Source of the DNA: Pseudomonas marginalis
GTDB taxonomy: Bacteria; Pseudomonadota; Gammaproteobacteria; Pseudomonadales; Pseudomonadaceae
Direction: 5' to 3'
Assembly: GCF_008692035.1 (NCBI RefSeq)
Contig: NZ_VTFG01000002.1
Coordinates: 1,488,001 to 1,552,000, forward strand
DNA length: 64,000 nt
Positions within the stretch are counted from its first letter, which is position 1. Every line of letters begins with the position of its first letter. The notes under the pieces are model-generated. The model was not told the DNA's origin. It searched no databases and saw nothing but the letters and a program-made list of their open reading frames with translations. The translations under genes were made by a program, and so were the position numbers. Of this stretch, positions 9,364-18,074 are shown piece by piece.

Positions 9364-9981
9364 ATGTTCTTGCGCCACGTTATCGTTTTCAGCTTCATCG
9401 CCCTGCTCGCCGGTTGCGCGGGCTTCGGTGCCCGCGAATCCGTTGAGGGCCAGGGCAACCCGGCGCAATGGAAGCAGCACAAGGATCAGCTCGGCAGCAT
9501 CGACGGCTGGCAGATCGAAGGCAAAGTCGGGGTTCGCGCACCGAAAGATTCCGGCAGCGGCACCTTGTTCTGGCTGCAACGCCAGGATTACTACGACATT
9601 CGCTTGTCCGGCCCCTTGGGGCGTGGCGCCGCGCGCCTGACCGGCCGCCCGGGACAAGTCAGCCTCGAAGTCGCCAACCAGGGTCGCTACGAGGCCACCT
9701 CGCCCGAAGCGCTGCTGGAAGAGCAGATTGGCTGGAAACTGCCTGTCTCGCACCTGGTGTGGTGGGTCCGCGGCTTGCCCGCGCCGGACAGCAAGAGCCG
9801 CCTGAGCCTCAACGGTGACAGTCGCCTGGCCACCCTGGAACAGGATGGCTGGCAGGTCGAGTACCTCAGCTACGTGGAACAGGGCGGTTATTGGCTGCCA
9901 GAGCGCATCAAGCTGCATGGCACCGACCTTGACGTCACGCTGGTGATCAAGGACTGGCAACCGCGCAAGCTGGGGCAATAA
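9364..9981 (+). CDS. lolB: Outer membrane lipoprotein receptor LolB
   Basis: Receives lipoproteins from the periplasmic carrier LolA and inserts them into the outer membrane; it is itself a lipoprotein. The 205-residue protein has a lipobox LLAGCAGF (Cys18) and the LolB fold pattern with WQIEGKVGVR, then LSGPLGRGAARLTG and the tryptophan-rich HLVWWVRGLP. It sits between the TPR lipoprotein gene and ispE, the usual Pseudomonas arrangement. The ispE start follows one base after its stop. Confidence 0.95.
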   Translation: MFLRHVIVFSFIALLAGCAGFGARESVEGQGNPAQWKQHKDQLGSIDGWQIEGKVGVRAPKDSGSGTLFWLQRQDYYDIRLSGPLGRGAARLTGRPGQVSLEVANQGRYEATSPEALLEEQIGWKLPVSHLVWWVRGLPAPDSKSRLSLNGDSRLATLEQDGWQVEYLSYVEQGGYWLPERIKLHGTDLDVTLVIKDWQPRKLGQ

Positions 9982-9982
9982 C

Positions 9983-10834
9983 GTGGCCGTACAAAAACTG
10001 ACCCTGCCCTCTCCTGCCAAACTCAATCTGATGCTGCACATTCTCGGTCGCCGTGAAGACGGCTACCACGAGCTGCAGACACTGTTTCAATTTCTCGACT
10101 ACGGCGATGAGCTCACCTTCGCCCTGCGCGACGATGGCGTGATCCAGCTGCACACTGAATTCGAAGGCGTGCCCCACGACAGCAACCTGATCGTGAGGGC
10201 CGCGAAAAAACTCCAGGAGCAGTCCGGCTGTTCCCAGGGCATCGATATATGGATCGATAAGATTCTGCCCATGGGTGGCGGAATCGGTGGTGGCAGCTCG
10301 AATGCAGCGACCACACTGTTGGGTCTGAACCATTTGTGGCAACTGGGCTGGGACCATGATCGCCTGGCTGCGCTGGGCCTCACGCTGGGCGCCGACGTCC
10401 CGGTTTTCGTGCGTGGACACGCCGCTTTTGCTGAGGGCGTGGGGGAAAAACTCACCCCGGAATACCCCGAAGAGCCGTGGTATGTCGTGCTTGTCCCGCA
10501 AGTATCTGTAAGTACAGCAGAAATTTTTTCAGATCCGCTGTTGACACGTAACTCTCCTCCCATTAAAGTGCGCCCCGTTCCCAAGGGAAACAGTCGAAAT
10601 GACTGCTTACCGGTTGTAGCAAGGCGTTATCCAGAGGTACGTAACGCTTTGAATTTGTTAGGTAAATTTACCGAAGCAAAATTAACCGGAACTGGAAGTT
10701 GTGTGTTTGGGGGCTTCCCAAGCAAAGCTGAAGCTGATAAAGTCTCGGCCCTTCTTACAGAGACCCTTACAGGGTTTGTAGCAAAGGGAAGCAACGTTTC
10801 GATGTTGCATCGCAAGCTGCAAAGTCTGCTCTAA
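9983..10834 (+). CDS. ispE: 4-diphosphocytidyl-2-C-methyl-D-erythritol kinase
   Basis: A GHMP kinase that phosphorylates the 2-hydroxyl of CDP-methylerythritol in the MEP isoprenoid pathway. The start is GTG. The N-terminal LPSPAKLNLMLHILGRREDGYHELQT matches the family; the ATP-binding glycine loop PMGGGIGGGSSNAATTL lies around residues 92-108. The length of 283 residues is normal. Base composition becomes AT-richer toward the 3' end (from about 10500), a local feature shared with the following tRNA region. Confidence 0.96.
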   Translation: MAVQKLTLPSPAKLNLMLHILGRREDGYHELQTLFQFLDYGDELTFALRDDGVIQLHTEFEGVPHDSNLIVRAAKKLQEQSGCSQGIDIWIDKILPMGGGIGGGSSNAATTLLGLNHLWQLGWDHDRLAALGLTLGADVPVFVRGHAAFAEGVGEKLTPEYPEEPWYVVLVPQVSVSTAEIFSDPLLTRNSPPIKVRPVPKGNSRNDCLPVVARRYPEVRNALNLLGKFTEAKLTGTGSCVFGGFPSKAEADKVSALLTETLTGFVAKGSNVSMLHRKLQSLL

Positions 10835-10871
10835 AAGGAATCGAGTACTGGGTACTCGTTGCAACAGATAC

Positions 10872-10946
10872 AGGGGCGTCGCCAAGCGGTAAGGCAGCAG
10901 GTTTTGATCCTGCCATGCGTTGGTTCGAATCCAGCCGCCCCTGCCA
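10872..10946 (+). tRNA. tRNA-Gln (anticodon TTG)
   Basis: A 75-base cloverleaf with acceptor stem AGGGGCG/CGCCCCT, encoded CCA end, D-loop segment GCCAAGCGGTAAGGC, anticodon arm GCAGG-TTTTGAT-CCTGC with TTG at 10904-10906, and T-loop GGTTCGAATCC. The ispE-tRNA-Gln-prs order is typical of Pseudomonas. Confidence 0.98.
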
Positions 10947-10992
10947 TTTTCTAATACTCATCCAGGTTACCCTCAGCCTCTAGGTACTGCGC

Positions 10993-11934
10993 GTGTCCAA
11001 GATGATGGTCTTTACGGGGAACGCCAACCCCGATCTGGCTCGACGTGTCGTACGTCAGCTGCATATCCCTCTCGGTGACATCTCTGTCGGTAAATTCTCC
11101 GACGGCGAAATTACAGCCGAGATCAATGAAAACGTCCGCGGTAAAGACGTCTTCATTATCCAGCCGACCTGCGCTCCGACCAACGATAACCTGATGGAAC
11201 TCGTCGTGATGGCTGATGCCTTCCGCCGCTCCTCAGCGACTCGAATCACAGCTGTAATCCCTTACTTTGGTTATGCCCGCCAGGATCGCCGTCCGCGTTC
11301 CGCACGTGTGGCTATCAGCGCGAAAGTCGTTGCTGACATGCTGACCGTGGTAGGTATCGACCGTGTGCTCACGGTTGACCTGCACGCTGACCAGATCCAG
11401 GGGTTCTTCGATATTCCGGTAGATAACATCTACGGCTCCCCCGTCTTGGTGGATGACATCGAAGACCAGCGCTTTGAAAACCTGATGATCGTGTCCCCGG
11501 ACATTGGTGGCGTCGTGCGTGCACGGGCTGTTGCCAAATCCCTGGGCGTGGACCTCGGGATCATCGACAAACGCCGTGAGAAAGCCAATCACTCTGAAGT
11601 GATGCATATCATCGGTGATGTCGAAGGGCGTACCTGTATTCTGGTTGATGACATGGTCGACACCGCCGGCACCCTGTGCCACGCGGCCAAAGCCTTGAAA
11701 GAGCACGGTGCTGCTAAAGTCTTCGCCTACTGCACACACCCTGTGCTGTCGGGCCGAGCGATCGAGAACATCGAGAACTCCGTGCTGGACGAACTGGTGG
11801 TGACCAACACCATCCCGTTGTCCGCCGCTGCTCAAGCCTGTGCGCGTATCCGTCAACTGGATATCGCACCGGTAGTTGCCGAAGCGGTTCGCCGCATCAG
11901 CAATGAAGAATCGATCAGCGCGATGTTCCGCTAA
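10993..11934 (+). CDS. prs: Ribose-phosphate pyrophosphokinase
   Basis: Makes PRPP from ribose 5-phosphate and ATP for nucleotide, histidine and tryptophan synthesis. The start is GTG (protein MSKMMVFTGNANPDLA). Family marks are the flexible-loop region PYFGYARQDRRPR, the metal/substrate segment DLHADQIQGFFDIPVD, and the PRPP loop CILVDDMVDTAGTL. Length 313 residues, as in other pseudomonads. A strong terminator follows. Confidence 0.98.
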   Translation: MSKMMVFTGNANPDLARRVVRQLHIPLGDISVGKFSDGEITAEINENVRGKDVFIIQPTCAPTNDNLMELVVMADAFRRSSATRITAVIPYFGYARQDRRPRSARVAISAKVVADMLTVVGIDRVLTVDLHADQIQGFFDIPVDNIYGSPVLVDDIEDQRFENLMIVSPDIGGVVRARAVAKSLGVDLGIIDKRREKANHSEVMHIIGDVEGRTCILVDDMVDTAGTLCHAAKALKEHGAAKVFAYCTHPVLSGRAIENIENSVLDELVVTNTIPLSAAAQACARIRQLDIAPVVAEAVRRISNEESISAMFR

Positions 11935-11965
11935 GGGTCAAACCTTCGGAACACCTCACTGACGA

Positions 11966-12007
11966 AAAGCGCCCCGCCCCAGCATACTGTTGGGGCGGGG
12001 CTTTTTT
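11966..12007 (+). terminator. Rho-independent terminator after prs
   Basis: An 11-bp GC-rich stem (11971-11981 with 11991-12001, core GCCCCGCCCCA) closes a 9-base loop and is followed by a run of seven T. It separates prs from rplY, although leaky read-through is possible. Confidence 0.93.
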
Positions 12008-12072
12008 GCCCATATCGCCTTTAGCGCTGGTCGCAAACGCTGGGGCGAATGTGGTTATTTTGGAGATACAAC

Positions 12073-12672
12073 ATGAACGATTTTACTCTGAATGCTGAAG
12101 TGCGTTCCGACCTGGGGAAAGGTGCGAGCCGCCGCCTGCGTCGTCTCGCAAGCCTGGTTCCAGCTGTAGTTTACGGTGGCGACAAAGCCCCTGAATCCAT
12201 CAGCATGCTGGCTAAAGAAGTTGCCAAACTGCTCGAAAACGATGCGGCCTACAGCCACGTTATCGAACTGAACGTTGGCGGCAAAAAGCAAAACGTCATC
12301 ATCAAAGCCCTGCAACGTCACCCATCCAAGGGTCATGTTCTGCACGCTGACTTCGTACGCGTCGTAGCCGGCCAGAAACTGACCGCTATCGTGCCTGTGC
12401 ACTTTGTTGGTGAAGAAGCTCCGGTCAAGAAAGGCGGCGAGATCTCTCACGTCCTGAACGAAATCGAAGTGACTTGCCTGCCGAAAGACCTGCCTGAGTT
12501 CATCGAAGTCGACCTGTCGGCTCTGGAAATCGGCGCAATCATCCACCTGTCCGACCTCAAGGCTCCTAAAGGCGTTGAGTTTGTCGCACTGGCTCACGGT
12601 GATGACAAAGCTGTTGCAAACGTACACGCTCCACGCGTTGCTCCAGAAGCTGAAGAAGGCGCTGCAGAGTAA
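12073..12672 (+). CDS. rplY: 50S ribosomal protein L25 (CTC-type, long form)
   Basis: Binds 5S rRNA in the large ribosomal subunit. The 199-residue length is that of the long form: an N-terminal L25 domain (NDFTLNAEVRSDLGKGASRRLRR) plus the C-terminal TL5/CTC beta domain. The ATG at 12073 has a GGAG sequence about 9 bp upstream; an earlier in-frame start adds 8 unlikely residues. It is followed by pth, the common order rplY-pth-ychF. Confidence 0.97.
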   Translation: MNDFTLNAEVRSDLGKGASRRLRRLASLVPAVVYGGDKAPESISMLAKEVAKLLENDAAYSHVIELNVGGKKQNVIIKALQRHPSKGHVLHADFVRVVAGQKLTAIVPVHFVGEEAPVKKGGEISHVLNEIEVTCLPKDLPEFIEVDLSALEIGAIIHLSDLKAPKGVEFVALAHGDDKAVANVHAPRVAPEAEEGAAE

Positions 12673-12839
12673 TTCACTCTGTATTGCCGGAGCTTGAGGA
12701 AACATCGCGGACCGAAACGTAGCGAGAAAGCGGGCGATAACGCGGCGTTTACTCTTGAGTAAATGATCTCTTGTCGTCCACTTTCGCCGCACGCAGGTGT
12801 AGCGATGTTATCCACAACTCCAAAGGAAGGGCCCCTGTC

Positions 12840-13424
12840 GTGACTGCCATTAAACTGATCGTTGGCCTGGGAAATCCAGGCGCCGAATACGAACAGACCC
12901 GGCATAACGCGGGGGCCCTTTTTGTTGAGCGCATCGCCCACGCCCAAGGTGTAAACCTGGTGGCCGATCGCAAATATTTTGGCCTGACCGGACGCTTCTC
13001 GCATCAGGGTCAGGATGTTCGTCTGTTGATTCCCACCACCTACATGAACCGCAGCGGCCAGGCTGTAGCGGCGCTTGCGGGCTTCTTCAGGATCAAACCC
13101 GAAGAAATCCTGGTGGCCCATGACGAACTGGACCTGCCACCCGGCGTTGCCAAGCTCAAGCTCGGCGGCGGGCACGGCGGGCACAATGGCCTGCGCGACA
13201 TCATCGCGCAGTTGGGCAATCAGAATAATTTTTACCGCCTGCGGCTCGGCATTGGCCACCCAGGCGTCGCCAGTATGGTTTCAAATTTCGTCCTGGGTCG
13301 TGCGCCACGCGCCGAACAGGAAAAACTCGATGCCAGCATCGACTTTGCCCTCGGCGTGCTGCCGGATATCTTCGCCGGTGAATGGAACCGCGCGATGAAA
13401 AACCTGCACAGCCAGAAGGCCTGA
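12840..13424 (+). CDS. pth: Peptidyl-tRNA hydrolase
   Basis: Recycles tRNA from prematurely released peptidyl-tRNA. The GTG at 12840, preceded by an AAGGAAGGG-type ribosome site, gives 194 residues beginning MTAIKLIVGLGNPG. Catalytic His22 lies in TRHNAGALF; Asn12 and the Asp in AHDELDLP are the other known active-site residues, and GGHGGHNGLRDI is conserved. Confidence 0.97.
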   Translation: MTAIKLIVGLGNPGAEYEQTRHNAGALFVERIAHAQGVNLVADRKYFGLTGRFSHQGQDVRLLIPTTYMNRSGQAVAALAGFFRIKPEEILVAHDELDLPPGVAKLKLGGGHGGHNGLRDIIAQLGNQNNFYRLRLGIGHPGVASMVSNFVLGRAPRAEQEKLDASIDFALGVLPDIFAGEWNRAMKNLHSQKA

Positions 13425-13446
13425 CTTTTTTCCGAGGGGAAACACC

Positions 13447-14547
13447 ATGGGATTCAATTGCGGCATCGTCGGCCTGCCCAACGTCGGCAAATCCACCTTG
13501 TTCAACGCTTTGACCAAGTCCGGTATTGCGGCGGAGAACTTCCCCTTCTGCACCATCGAACCCAACAGCGGCATCGTGCCGATGCCCGATCCGCGCCTGG
13601 ACGCACTGGCGGCCATCGTCAATCCCAAGCGCATCCTGCCGACCACCATGGAGTTCGTCGACATCGCAGGCCTGGTAGCCGGCGCGTCGAAAGGTGAAGG
13701 CCTGGGCAACAAGTTCCTGGCCAACATCCGTGAAACCGATGCCATCGCCCACGTGGTCCGCTGCTTTGAAGACGAGAACGTGATTCACGTCTCCAACAGC
13801 GTCGACCCGAAACGCGACATCGAGATCATCGACCTGGAACTGATCTTCGCCGACCTCGACAGCTGCGAGAAGCAACTGCAGAAAGTCGCGCGCAACGCCA
13901 AAGGCGGCGACAAGGACGCAGTGGTCCAGAAAGGCCTGCTGGAACAGTTGATCGCGCACTTCACCCTGGGCAAGCCGGCACGCAGCCTGATGAAGACCAT
14001 GGGCCCTGACGAGAAGGCCGTGATCAAGGGTTTCCACCTGCTGACCACCAAGCCTGTGATGTACATCGCCAACGTCGCTGAAGATGGCTTCGAGAACAAT
14101 CCTTTGCTCGACGTGGTCAAGGCCATCGCCGACGAAGAAGGCGCCATCGTGGTGCCGGTGTGCAACAAGATCGAAGCGGAAATCGCCGAACTGGATGACG
14201 GCGAAGAGAAAGACATGTTCCTTGAGGCCCTGGGCCTGGAAGAACCTGGCCTGAACCGCGTGATCCGCGCCGGCTACGAAATGCTCAACCTGCAGACCTA
14301 CTTCACCGCCGGTGTCGAGGAAGTCCGCGCCTGGACCGTAAAAGTCGGCGCCACTGCGCCACAGGCTGCCGGTGTGATCCACACCGACTTTGAAAAAGGC
14401 TTTATCCGTGCGGAAGTGATCGCCTACAACGATTTTATCCAGTTCAAGGGTGAGGCCGGTGCCAAGGAAGCGGGTAAATGGCGTTTGGAAGGTAAGGAAT
14501 ACATTGTTAAAGATGGCGATGTGATGCACTTCCGCTTTAACGTGTAA
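13447..14547 (+). CDS. ychF: Redox-regulated ribosome-binding ATPase YchF (Obg family)
   Basis: An Obg-family P-loop ATPase that binds ribosomes and responds to redox state. The 366-residue protein has the G1 loop GLPNVGKSTLFNAL, a switch-type DIAGLVAGASKGEGLGNKFL segment, a helical insertion, and a C-terminal TGS domain ending MHFRFNV. It closes the housekeeping block at its right border with the T3SS locus and is followed by a terminator. Confidence 0.98.
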   Translation: MGFNCGIVGLPNVGKSTLFNALTKSGIAAENFPFCTIEPNSGIVPMPDPRLDALAAIVNPKRILPTTMEFVDIAGLVAGASKGEGLGNKFLANIRETDAIAHVVRCFEDENVIHVSNSVDPKRDIEIIDLELIFADLDSCEKQLQKVARNAKGGDKDAVVQKGLLEQLIAHFTLGKPARSLMKTMGPDEKAVIKGFHLLTTKPVMYIANVAEDGFENNPLLDVVKAIADEEGAIVVPVCNKIEAEIAELDDGEEKDMFLEALGLEEPGLNRVIRAGYEMLNLQTYFTAGVEEVRAWTVKVGATAPQAAGVIHTDFEKGFIRAEVIAYNDFIQFKGEAGAKEAGKWRLEGKEYIVKDGDVMHFRFNV

Positions 14548-14574
14548 ACGCTACCTGCGAAGTCTACGACAAAT

Positions 14575-14606
14575 AAAAAAGCCGATGCACTGCATCGGCT
14601 TTTTTG
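14575..14606 (+). terminator. Rho-independent terminator after ychF
   Basis: Stem GCCGATG/CATCGGC (14581-14587 with 14593-14599), loop CACTG, A-run before and six T after, so it could act in both directions. It marks the left edge of the T3SS locus; 14607-14843 beyond it is AT-rich and holds no gene. Confidence 0.93.
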
Positions 14607-14843
14607 TAGGTGAAACTTCCTAACATAGGACAAGCATCGTTCACACTTCACTACCAGACTTCCCCTACTTACCCCCTCCGCCTTTAATGCAGCCAGGCAG
14701 TTGCACAATTTAAACTCAATAATGCCGGGGTTTTCCTACATTATTCCGGCCCACACTTACGTCAATATCCCCGTATAAGTTCTATACCCTCATTCCTGAT
14801 TGACGAGCATAGACTGTCCTCTCAACACTGAAGTCGAGCGATA

Positions 14844-15782
14844 ATGGAGAACTCTTCGATGTCGGTCTCCACCCTTGGAGAAAATGAAAAAGATACTTCA
14901 CTCTTCGAAGACACGGATATTGAAAACACACTGAGCAGCACGGCCCCCCTCAACATAGACATACTGTTGCTGGGAGAAACCGGCACTGGCAAAGATACCC
15001 TGGCGCAGCGGGTTCACCGCCTATCGACACGGCGGGGCAATTTTGTCGCGGTCAATTGTGCGGCTATTCCTGATAGCCTCGCCGAAAGCCAATTGTTCGG
15101 CGTCAACAGCGGTGCCTATACCGGCGCCATCCAGTCCCGTGCCGGTTTTATCGAGGCAGCCCATCTCGGCACCCTGTACCTCGATGAGATCGATAGCATG
15201 CCGTTGAACCTGCAAGCCAAACTGCTGCGCGCGCTGGAGTCGCGGGGGGTAGAGCGCCTGGGCTCAACCCGCTTCATCCCGGTGGACATGCGTGTGATCG
15301 CGTCTGCCCAACAATCGCTCCACCAGATGGTCGAACTCGGAACCTTCAGGCGCGATCTGTACTTCCGTCTGAATGTCGTCAACATCCAGCTTCCAGCCTT
15401 GCGTGATCGGCGAGAGCACATCATCCCGTTGTTCCTGGAGATGATTCAGCAGGAAGCCCACCGGTTCAAACGCACTGCCCCGCCGCCCACTGACGGGCTG
15501 CTGCAACAACTGCTGTGCCACACCTGGCAGGGTAATGTTCGGGAGTTACGTTCTACGGCCAAGAGGTTCGTGCTGGGCCTGCCACCGTTTTCTACCTCGG
15601 TGAGCGACCAACAGAAAATCCAGATGGGCCTGAAGGCACGCCTACAACACGTTGAAAAAGCGTTTATTGAGGAGTCGTTGCGCAGGCATCACCACTGTGT
15701 AGAAACCGTCGCGGTTGAACTGGGTGTTGCCAAGCGCACGCTGTACTACAGGATGAAACAATTAAATATATCATTAATGTAG
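14844..15782 (+). CDS. hrpS: HrpR/HrpS-type sigma-54 enhancer-binding activator of the T3SS
   Basis: An AAA+ activator that drives sigma-54 transcription of hrpL. The 312-residue protein has no receiver domain, which is typical of HrpR/HrpS. Walker A is GETGTGKDT, the sigma-54 contact loop is GAYTGA (the Hrp variant of GAFTGA), and the Walker B region is GTLYLDEID; the C-terminus carries a Fis-type helix-turn-helix (VAVELGVAKRTLYYRMKQL). Only one such gene is present, whereas P. syringae needs the HrpR-HrpS pair, so this protein probably works as a homo-oligomer. An alternative ATG at 14859 has a better-placed GGAG. Known as rspR in some P. fluorescens work. Confidence 0.9.
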   Translation: MENSSMSVSTLGENEKDTSLFEDTDIENTLSSTAPLNIDILLLGETGTGKDTLAQRVHRLSTRRGNFVAVNCAAIPDSLAESQLFGVNSGAYTGAIQSRAGFIEAAHLGTLYLDEIDSMPLNLQAKLLRALESRGVERLGSTRFIPVDMRVIASAQQSLHQMVELGTFRRDLYFRLNVVNIQLPALRDRREHIIPLFLEMIQQEAHRFKRTAPPPTDGLLQQLLCHTWQGNVRELRSTAKRFVLGLPPFSTSVSDQQKIQMGLKARLQHVEKAFIEESLRRHHHCVETVAVELGVAKRTLYYRMKQLNISLM

Positions 15783-15870
15783 AAAAACTGTTTCAGCTAA
15801 GTGCCTCGCCTAACTAGACACCAGCGCATCTAAAAAACACATTTAGGAACATCTATACCGAGCAATATTC

Positions 15871-15898
15871 GGAACCATTTCCTTCTAGCAACCACACA
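15871..15898 (+). promoter_or_regulatory. hrp box (HrpL-dependent promoter) before the pilin gene
   Basis: GGAACC at 15871-15876, a 15-bp spacer and CCACACA at 15892-15898, an exact match to the HrpL consensus GGAAC(C/T)-N15/16-CCACNNA. It lies 103 bp upstream of the pilin ATG and probably drives pilin-hrpB-hrcJ onwards. Confidence 0.92.
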
Positions 15899-16001
15899 TT
15901 CATCGTCAGATTCAAGTTGTGGAGAAACATGTCACAGACTCAATACAATTTGCTTTACTGACGGTTAGTACCACTTAAATACCTTAAGATAGGAAGTTAT
16001 T

Positions 16002-16214
16002 ATGAGCGCAATTTCCGCTTCAAGCCCTGTTTCTTCTGGCTACGCCACAAATAATTACGCTTCACCAACGTCATCGGATTTGTCCGGAGCAATGGGCGGA
16101 GGCGACGATGATCTGATAGCCCAAGCAAAAGCTGTCGGCAGGGACGGTGCGATGAAAATGCTTGATATGAAAGCGTTTAACAACGTCACCTCGGCCGCTA
16201 AAGCAGTCCAATAA
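16002..16214 (+). CDS. Short HrpA-like T3SS pilin subunit (putative)
   Basis: A 70-residue protein rich in Ser, Ala and Gly at its N-terminus and ending in a helical segment (LIAQAKAVGRDGAMKMLDMKAFNN). It has no signal peptide, no cysteine, and sits exactly where hrpA lies in Hrp1 clusters: after an hrp box and before hrpB. HrpA builds the long extracellular Hrp pilus; P. syringae HrpA is about 110 residues, so this one is much shorter and more like a needle subunit in size. The ATG has an AGGAAG ribosome site. It is called by position and general features, since such pilins diverge quickly. Confidence 0.72.
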   Translation: MSAISASSPVSSGYATNNYASPTSSDLSGAMGGGDDDLIAQAKAVGRDGAMKMLDMKAFNNVTSAAKAVQ

Positions 16215-16217
16215 TAA

Positions 16218-16253
16218 AAGCACCTCTCCGAGCTGATGATTGGAGAGGTGCTT
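16218..16253 (+). terminator. Hairpin after the pilin gene (attenuator or mRNA stabiliser)
   Basis: A perfect 12-bp stem (AAGCACCTCTCC at 16218-16229 with 16242-16253) around a 12-base loop starts 4 bp after the pilin stop. The T-tract after it is poor, so partial termination is likely: much pilin mRNA with less of the downstream genes. Confidence 0.75.
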
Positions 16254-16325
16254 GTATTGCTTGAATGATTCAATCGTTAACGTCAGCGACAAAAAAACTA
16301 TCGCCCCCCACACAGTAGACTTCAC

Positions 16326-16694
16326 ATGTGGATAGAAAATATTGAGTCTTCAGTATCTGACGAGACTGTCGAGAGGAACGACAAGACGTCTGAATTTTTG
16401 GCGCTGGATACGGATGTCAACTTTTTCAGCTCAATGCTCGAACACTCATTCCCGGCTACCTCCGCCTCAGGAAAAAGAGGCCTGCCGACGGCGCTGATAG
16501 AAGCGATTGAGCCGCTCAATATCACAAGAGCGCGTCTTGCGCGAGCACTGAAATCCACAAACAAGCAGATAAATATCCAAGAACTTAAAAAATTTCCGGG
16601 AGAGCTTTCCGGTGCGGTTCTCACGTCTCAACTACTGGTAAAAACCCTTGGCAAGACAACTCAAGGCATCGACAAGATTTGCAATATGCAATAG
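16326..16694 (+). CDS. hrpB: T3SS inner rod protein HrpB (SctI family)
   Basis: A 122-residue protein matching HrpB of Hrp1 systems. The C-terminal segment LLVKTLGKTTQGIDKICNMQ is the recognisable SctI/rod motif that packs under the needle or pilus base. No signal peptide or membrane segment is present, in line with export through the T3SS itself. The ribosome site is weak. It lies between the pilin gene and hrcJ, as in P. syringae. Confidence 0.82.
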   Translation: MWIENIESSVSDETVERNDKTSEFLALDTDVNFFSSMLEHSFPATSASGKRGLPTALIEAIEPLNITRARLARALKSTNKQINIQELKKFPGELSGAVLTSQLLVKTLGKTTQGIDKICNMQ

Positions 16695-16699
16695 TGAAC

Positions 16700-17500
16700 A
16701 TGAATAGATTGTTATCCGCCGCGCTGATTTTTTTTATTACGTTGATATTAAGCGGTTGCGGTGACCGCGTTGAACTTCATCGTCAGCTCTCTGAACAAGA
16801 GGCCAATGAGGTCATAGCAGAATTGGCAGATAAACATATTCGAGCCTTAAAAATCCCGGCCAAAGATGGTGTCGTCGTGGCGGTTAACGCAATCGATATC
16901 GGACGCGCCGTACGTACCTTGGAAGCCGCCGGTCTACCGAGAATGGCCCGGGCAACGTTGGGCGATACCTTTCGCAAGGAAGGCGTTATTTCCACGCCAT
17001 TGGAGGAGCGCGCACGTTACATCTATGCCTTGTCCCAAGAGCTTGAGGCGACCTTCTCTAACATCGACGGCGTTATCGTTGCGCGGGTACACGTAGTGTT
17101 GCCCGAACGCATCGCACCTGGGGAACCTGTCCAACCCGCATCCGCGTCAGTATTCATCAAGCATGATCCGCGCCTGGATCCCGATAACATCCAAGCACGC
17201 ATTCGCAGAATGGTGGCAAGCAGCATCCCTGGCATGACCACAGCAGTGGAAAATCCGCAAAAACTGACCGTGGTATTTGTACCTGCCACCGCTTACCAGG
17301 AACAGCAGCGCCTCGTGTATTTTGGCCCTTTCCTGGTACCCAGCGATGACCTGGGGTTTTGGCGCAACAGCACAGTCTTCACTCTGCTAGCCATGGTTGC
17401 CGTCGTGAGCACCGGACTATTCCTACGCAATCGGCGTCAGCGTCTTGTAAAAGGTGCGTCCGTGGCAGGCGAATCGACTGGCCTCTCCCATGACGCCTAG
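16700..17500 (+). CDS. hrcJ: T3SS inner membrane ring lipoprotein HrcJ (SctJ)
   Basis: Forms the periplasmic part of the inner membrane ring of the basal body. The ATG at 16700 gives 266 residues with a lipobox LILSGCGDR (Cys20), the YscJ/FliF ring-building motifs, including LEAAGLPR and VHVVLPER, and a C-terminal membrane helix (about residues 226-246) with a short basic tail. An ATG further upstream would put seven extra residues before the signal. Follows hrpB after 5 bp; the hrpD start overlaps its 3' end. Confidence 0.95.
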   Translation: MNRLLSAALIFFITLILSGCGDRVELHRQLSEQEANEVIAELADKHIRALKIPAKDGVVVAVNAIDIGRAVRTLEAAGLPRMARATLGDTFRKEGVISTPLEERARYIYALSQELEATFSNIDGVIVARVHVVLPERIAPGEPVQPASASVFIKHDPRLDPDNIQARIRRMVASSIPGMTTAVENPQKLTVVFVPATAYQEQQRLVYFGPFLVPSDDLGFWRNSTVFTLLAMVAVVSTGLFLRNRRQRLVKGASVAGESTGLSHDA

Positions 17501-18050
17501 ACCCGTCAATCCAATGAGCGAACATCTGGCCTGGGCTCAATGGTGGGCATTCCCATGGAAGTATGCCCACGAGGACTGGAGAGGCGAAAAATACCCAGCG
17601 ATCAGCACGCTATATCACCTTGGACGGTTGGCGCCGGGCAACCTCACGGGGGTTGCAACCTGCTTGCCTGCTGCCCCTCACCCTACCGTGCTTCGCCTGG
17701 CCCTCGCCTCAACTGAGCAACTCGACCTGGCGATGACACTGATTCACGACACCTTTAATCCTGAGGCAGCAGCCCCCTTGAGCAACAGCCATCATCTGTG
17801 GTGCATGCGTCTGTCCAAGGCGCTGCCCCCAGCCATGCTGCCTTGCGACGCTGATCCATTGCAATTGCTCCATAGCTGGGTGGAACCGGCGACTTGGCAA
17901 CGTCTTCGGTTGCGCTTCCCACGTGAGCGTGTAGGTGATGTCGAAAAAAGAAATATCTCATTCGAGAACGCCAGCAGCCGCCTGAACACACTGTGGCAAG
18001 CCGTGGTCTGGCGCGTGACGAATTTGGCAAGCGACCCCACGCCCCCCTGA
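17490..18050 (+). CDS. hrpD: T3SS accessory protein HrpD (SctK-like)
   Basis: A cytoplasmic protein of 186 residues in the hrcJ-hrpD-hrpE slot of Hrp1 clusters. The HrpD/SctK family is thought to connect the sorting platform to the membrane ring. Tryptophan-rich N-terminus (HLAWAQWWAFPWKY) and no membrane segment. The ATG at 17490 overlaps hrcJ; a second ATG at 17514 is also possible. The sequence is poorly conserved, so the call leans on position. Confidence 0.75.
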   Translation: MTPRPVNPMSEHLAWAQWWAFPWKYAHEDWRGEKYPAISTLYHLGRLAPGNLTGVATCLPAAPHPTVLRLALASTEQLDLAMTLIHDTFNPEAAAPLSNSHHLWCMRLSKALPPAMLPCDADPLQLLHSWVEPATWQRLRLRFPRERVGDVEKRNISFENASSRLNTLWQAVVWRVTNLASDPTPP

Positions 18051-18074
18051 ATCGAAGGGGTAAGGAAATCAGCG

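Noticed and set aside
13201..14529. A 442-codon open frame opposite ychF
   Set aside because: Shadow frame from high GC at third codon positions; the plus-strand ychF is complete and recognised, and the antisense product has no family features.
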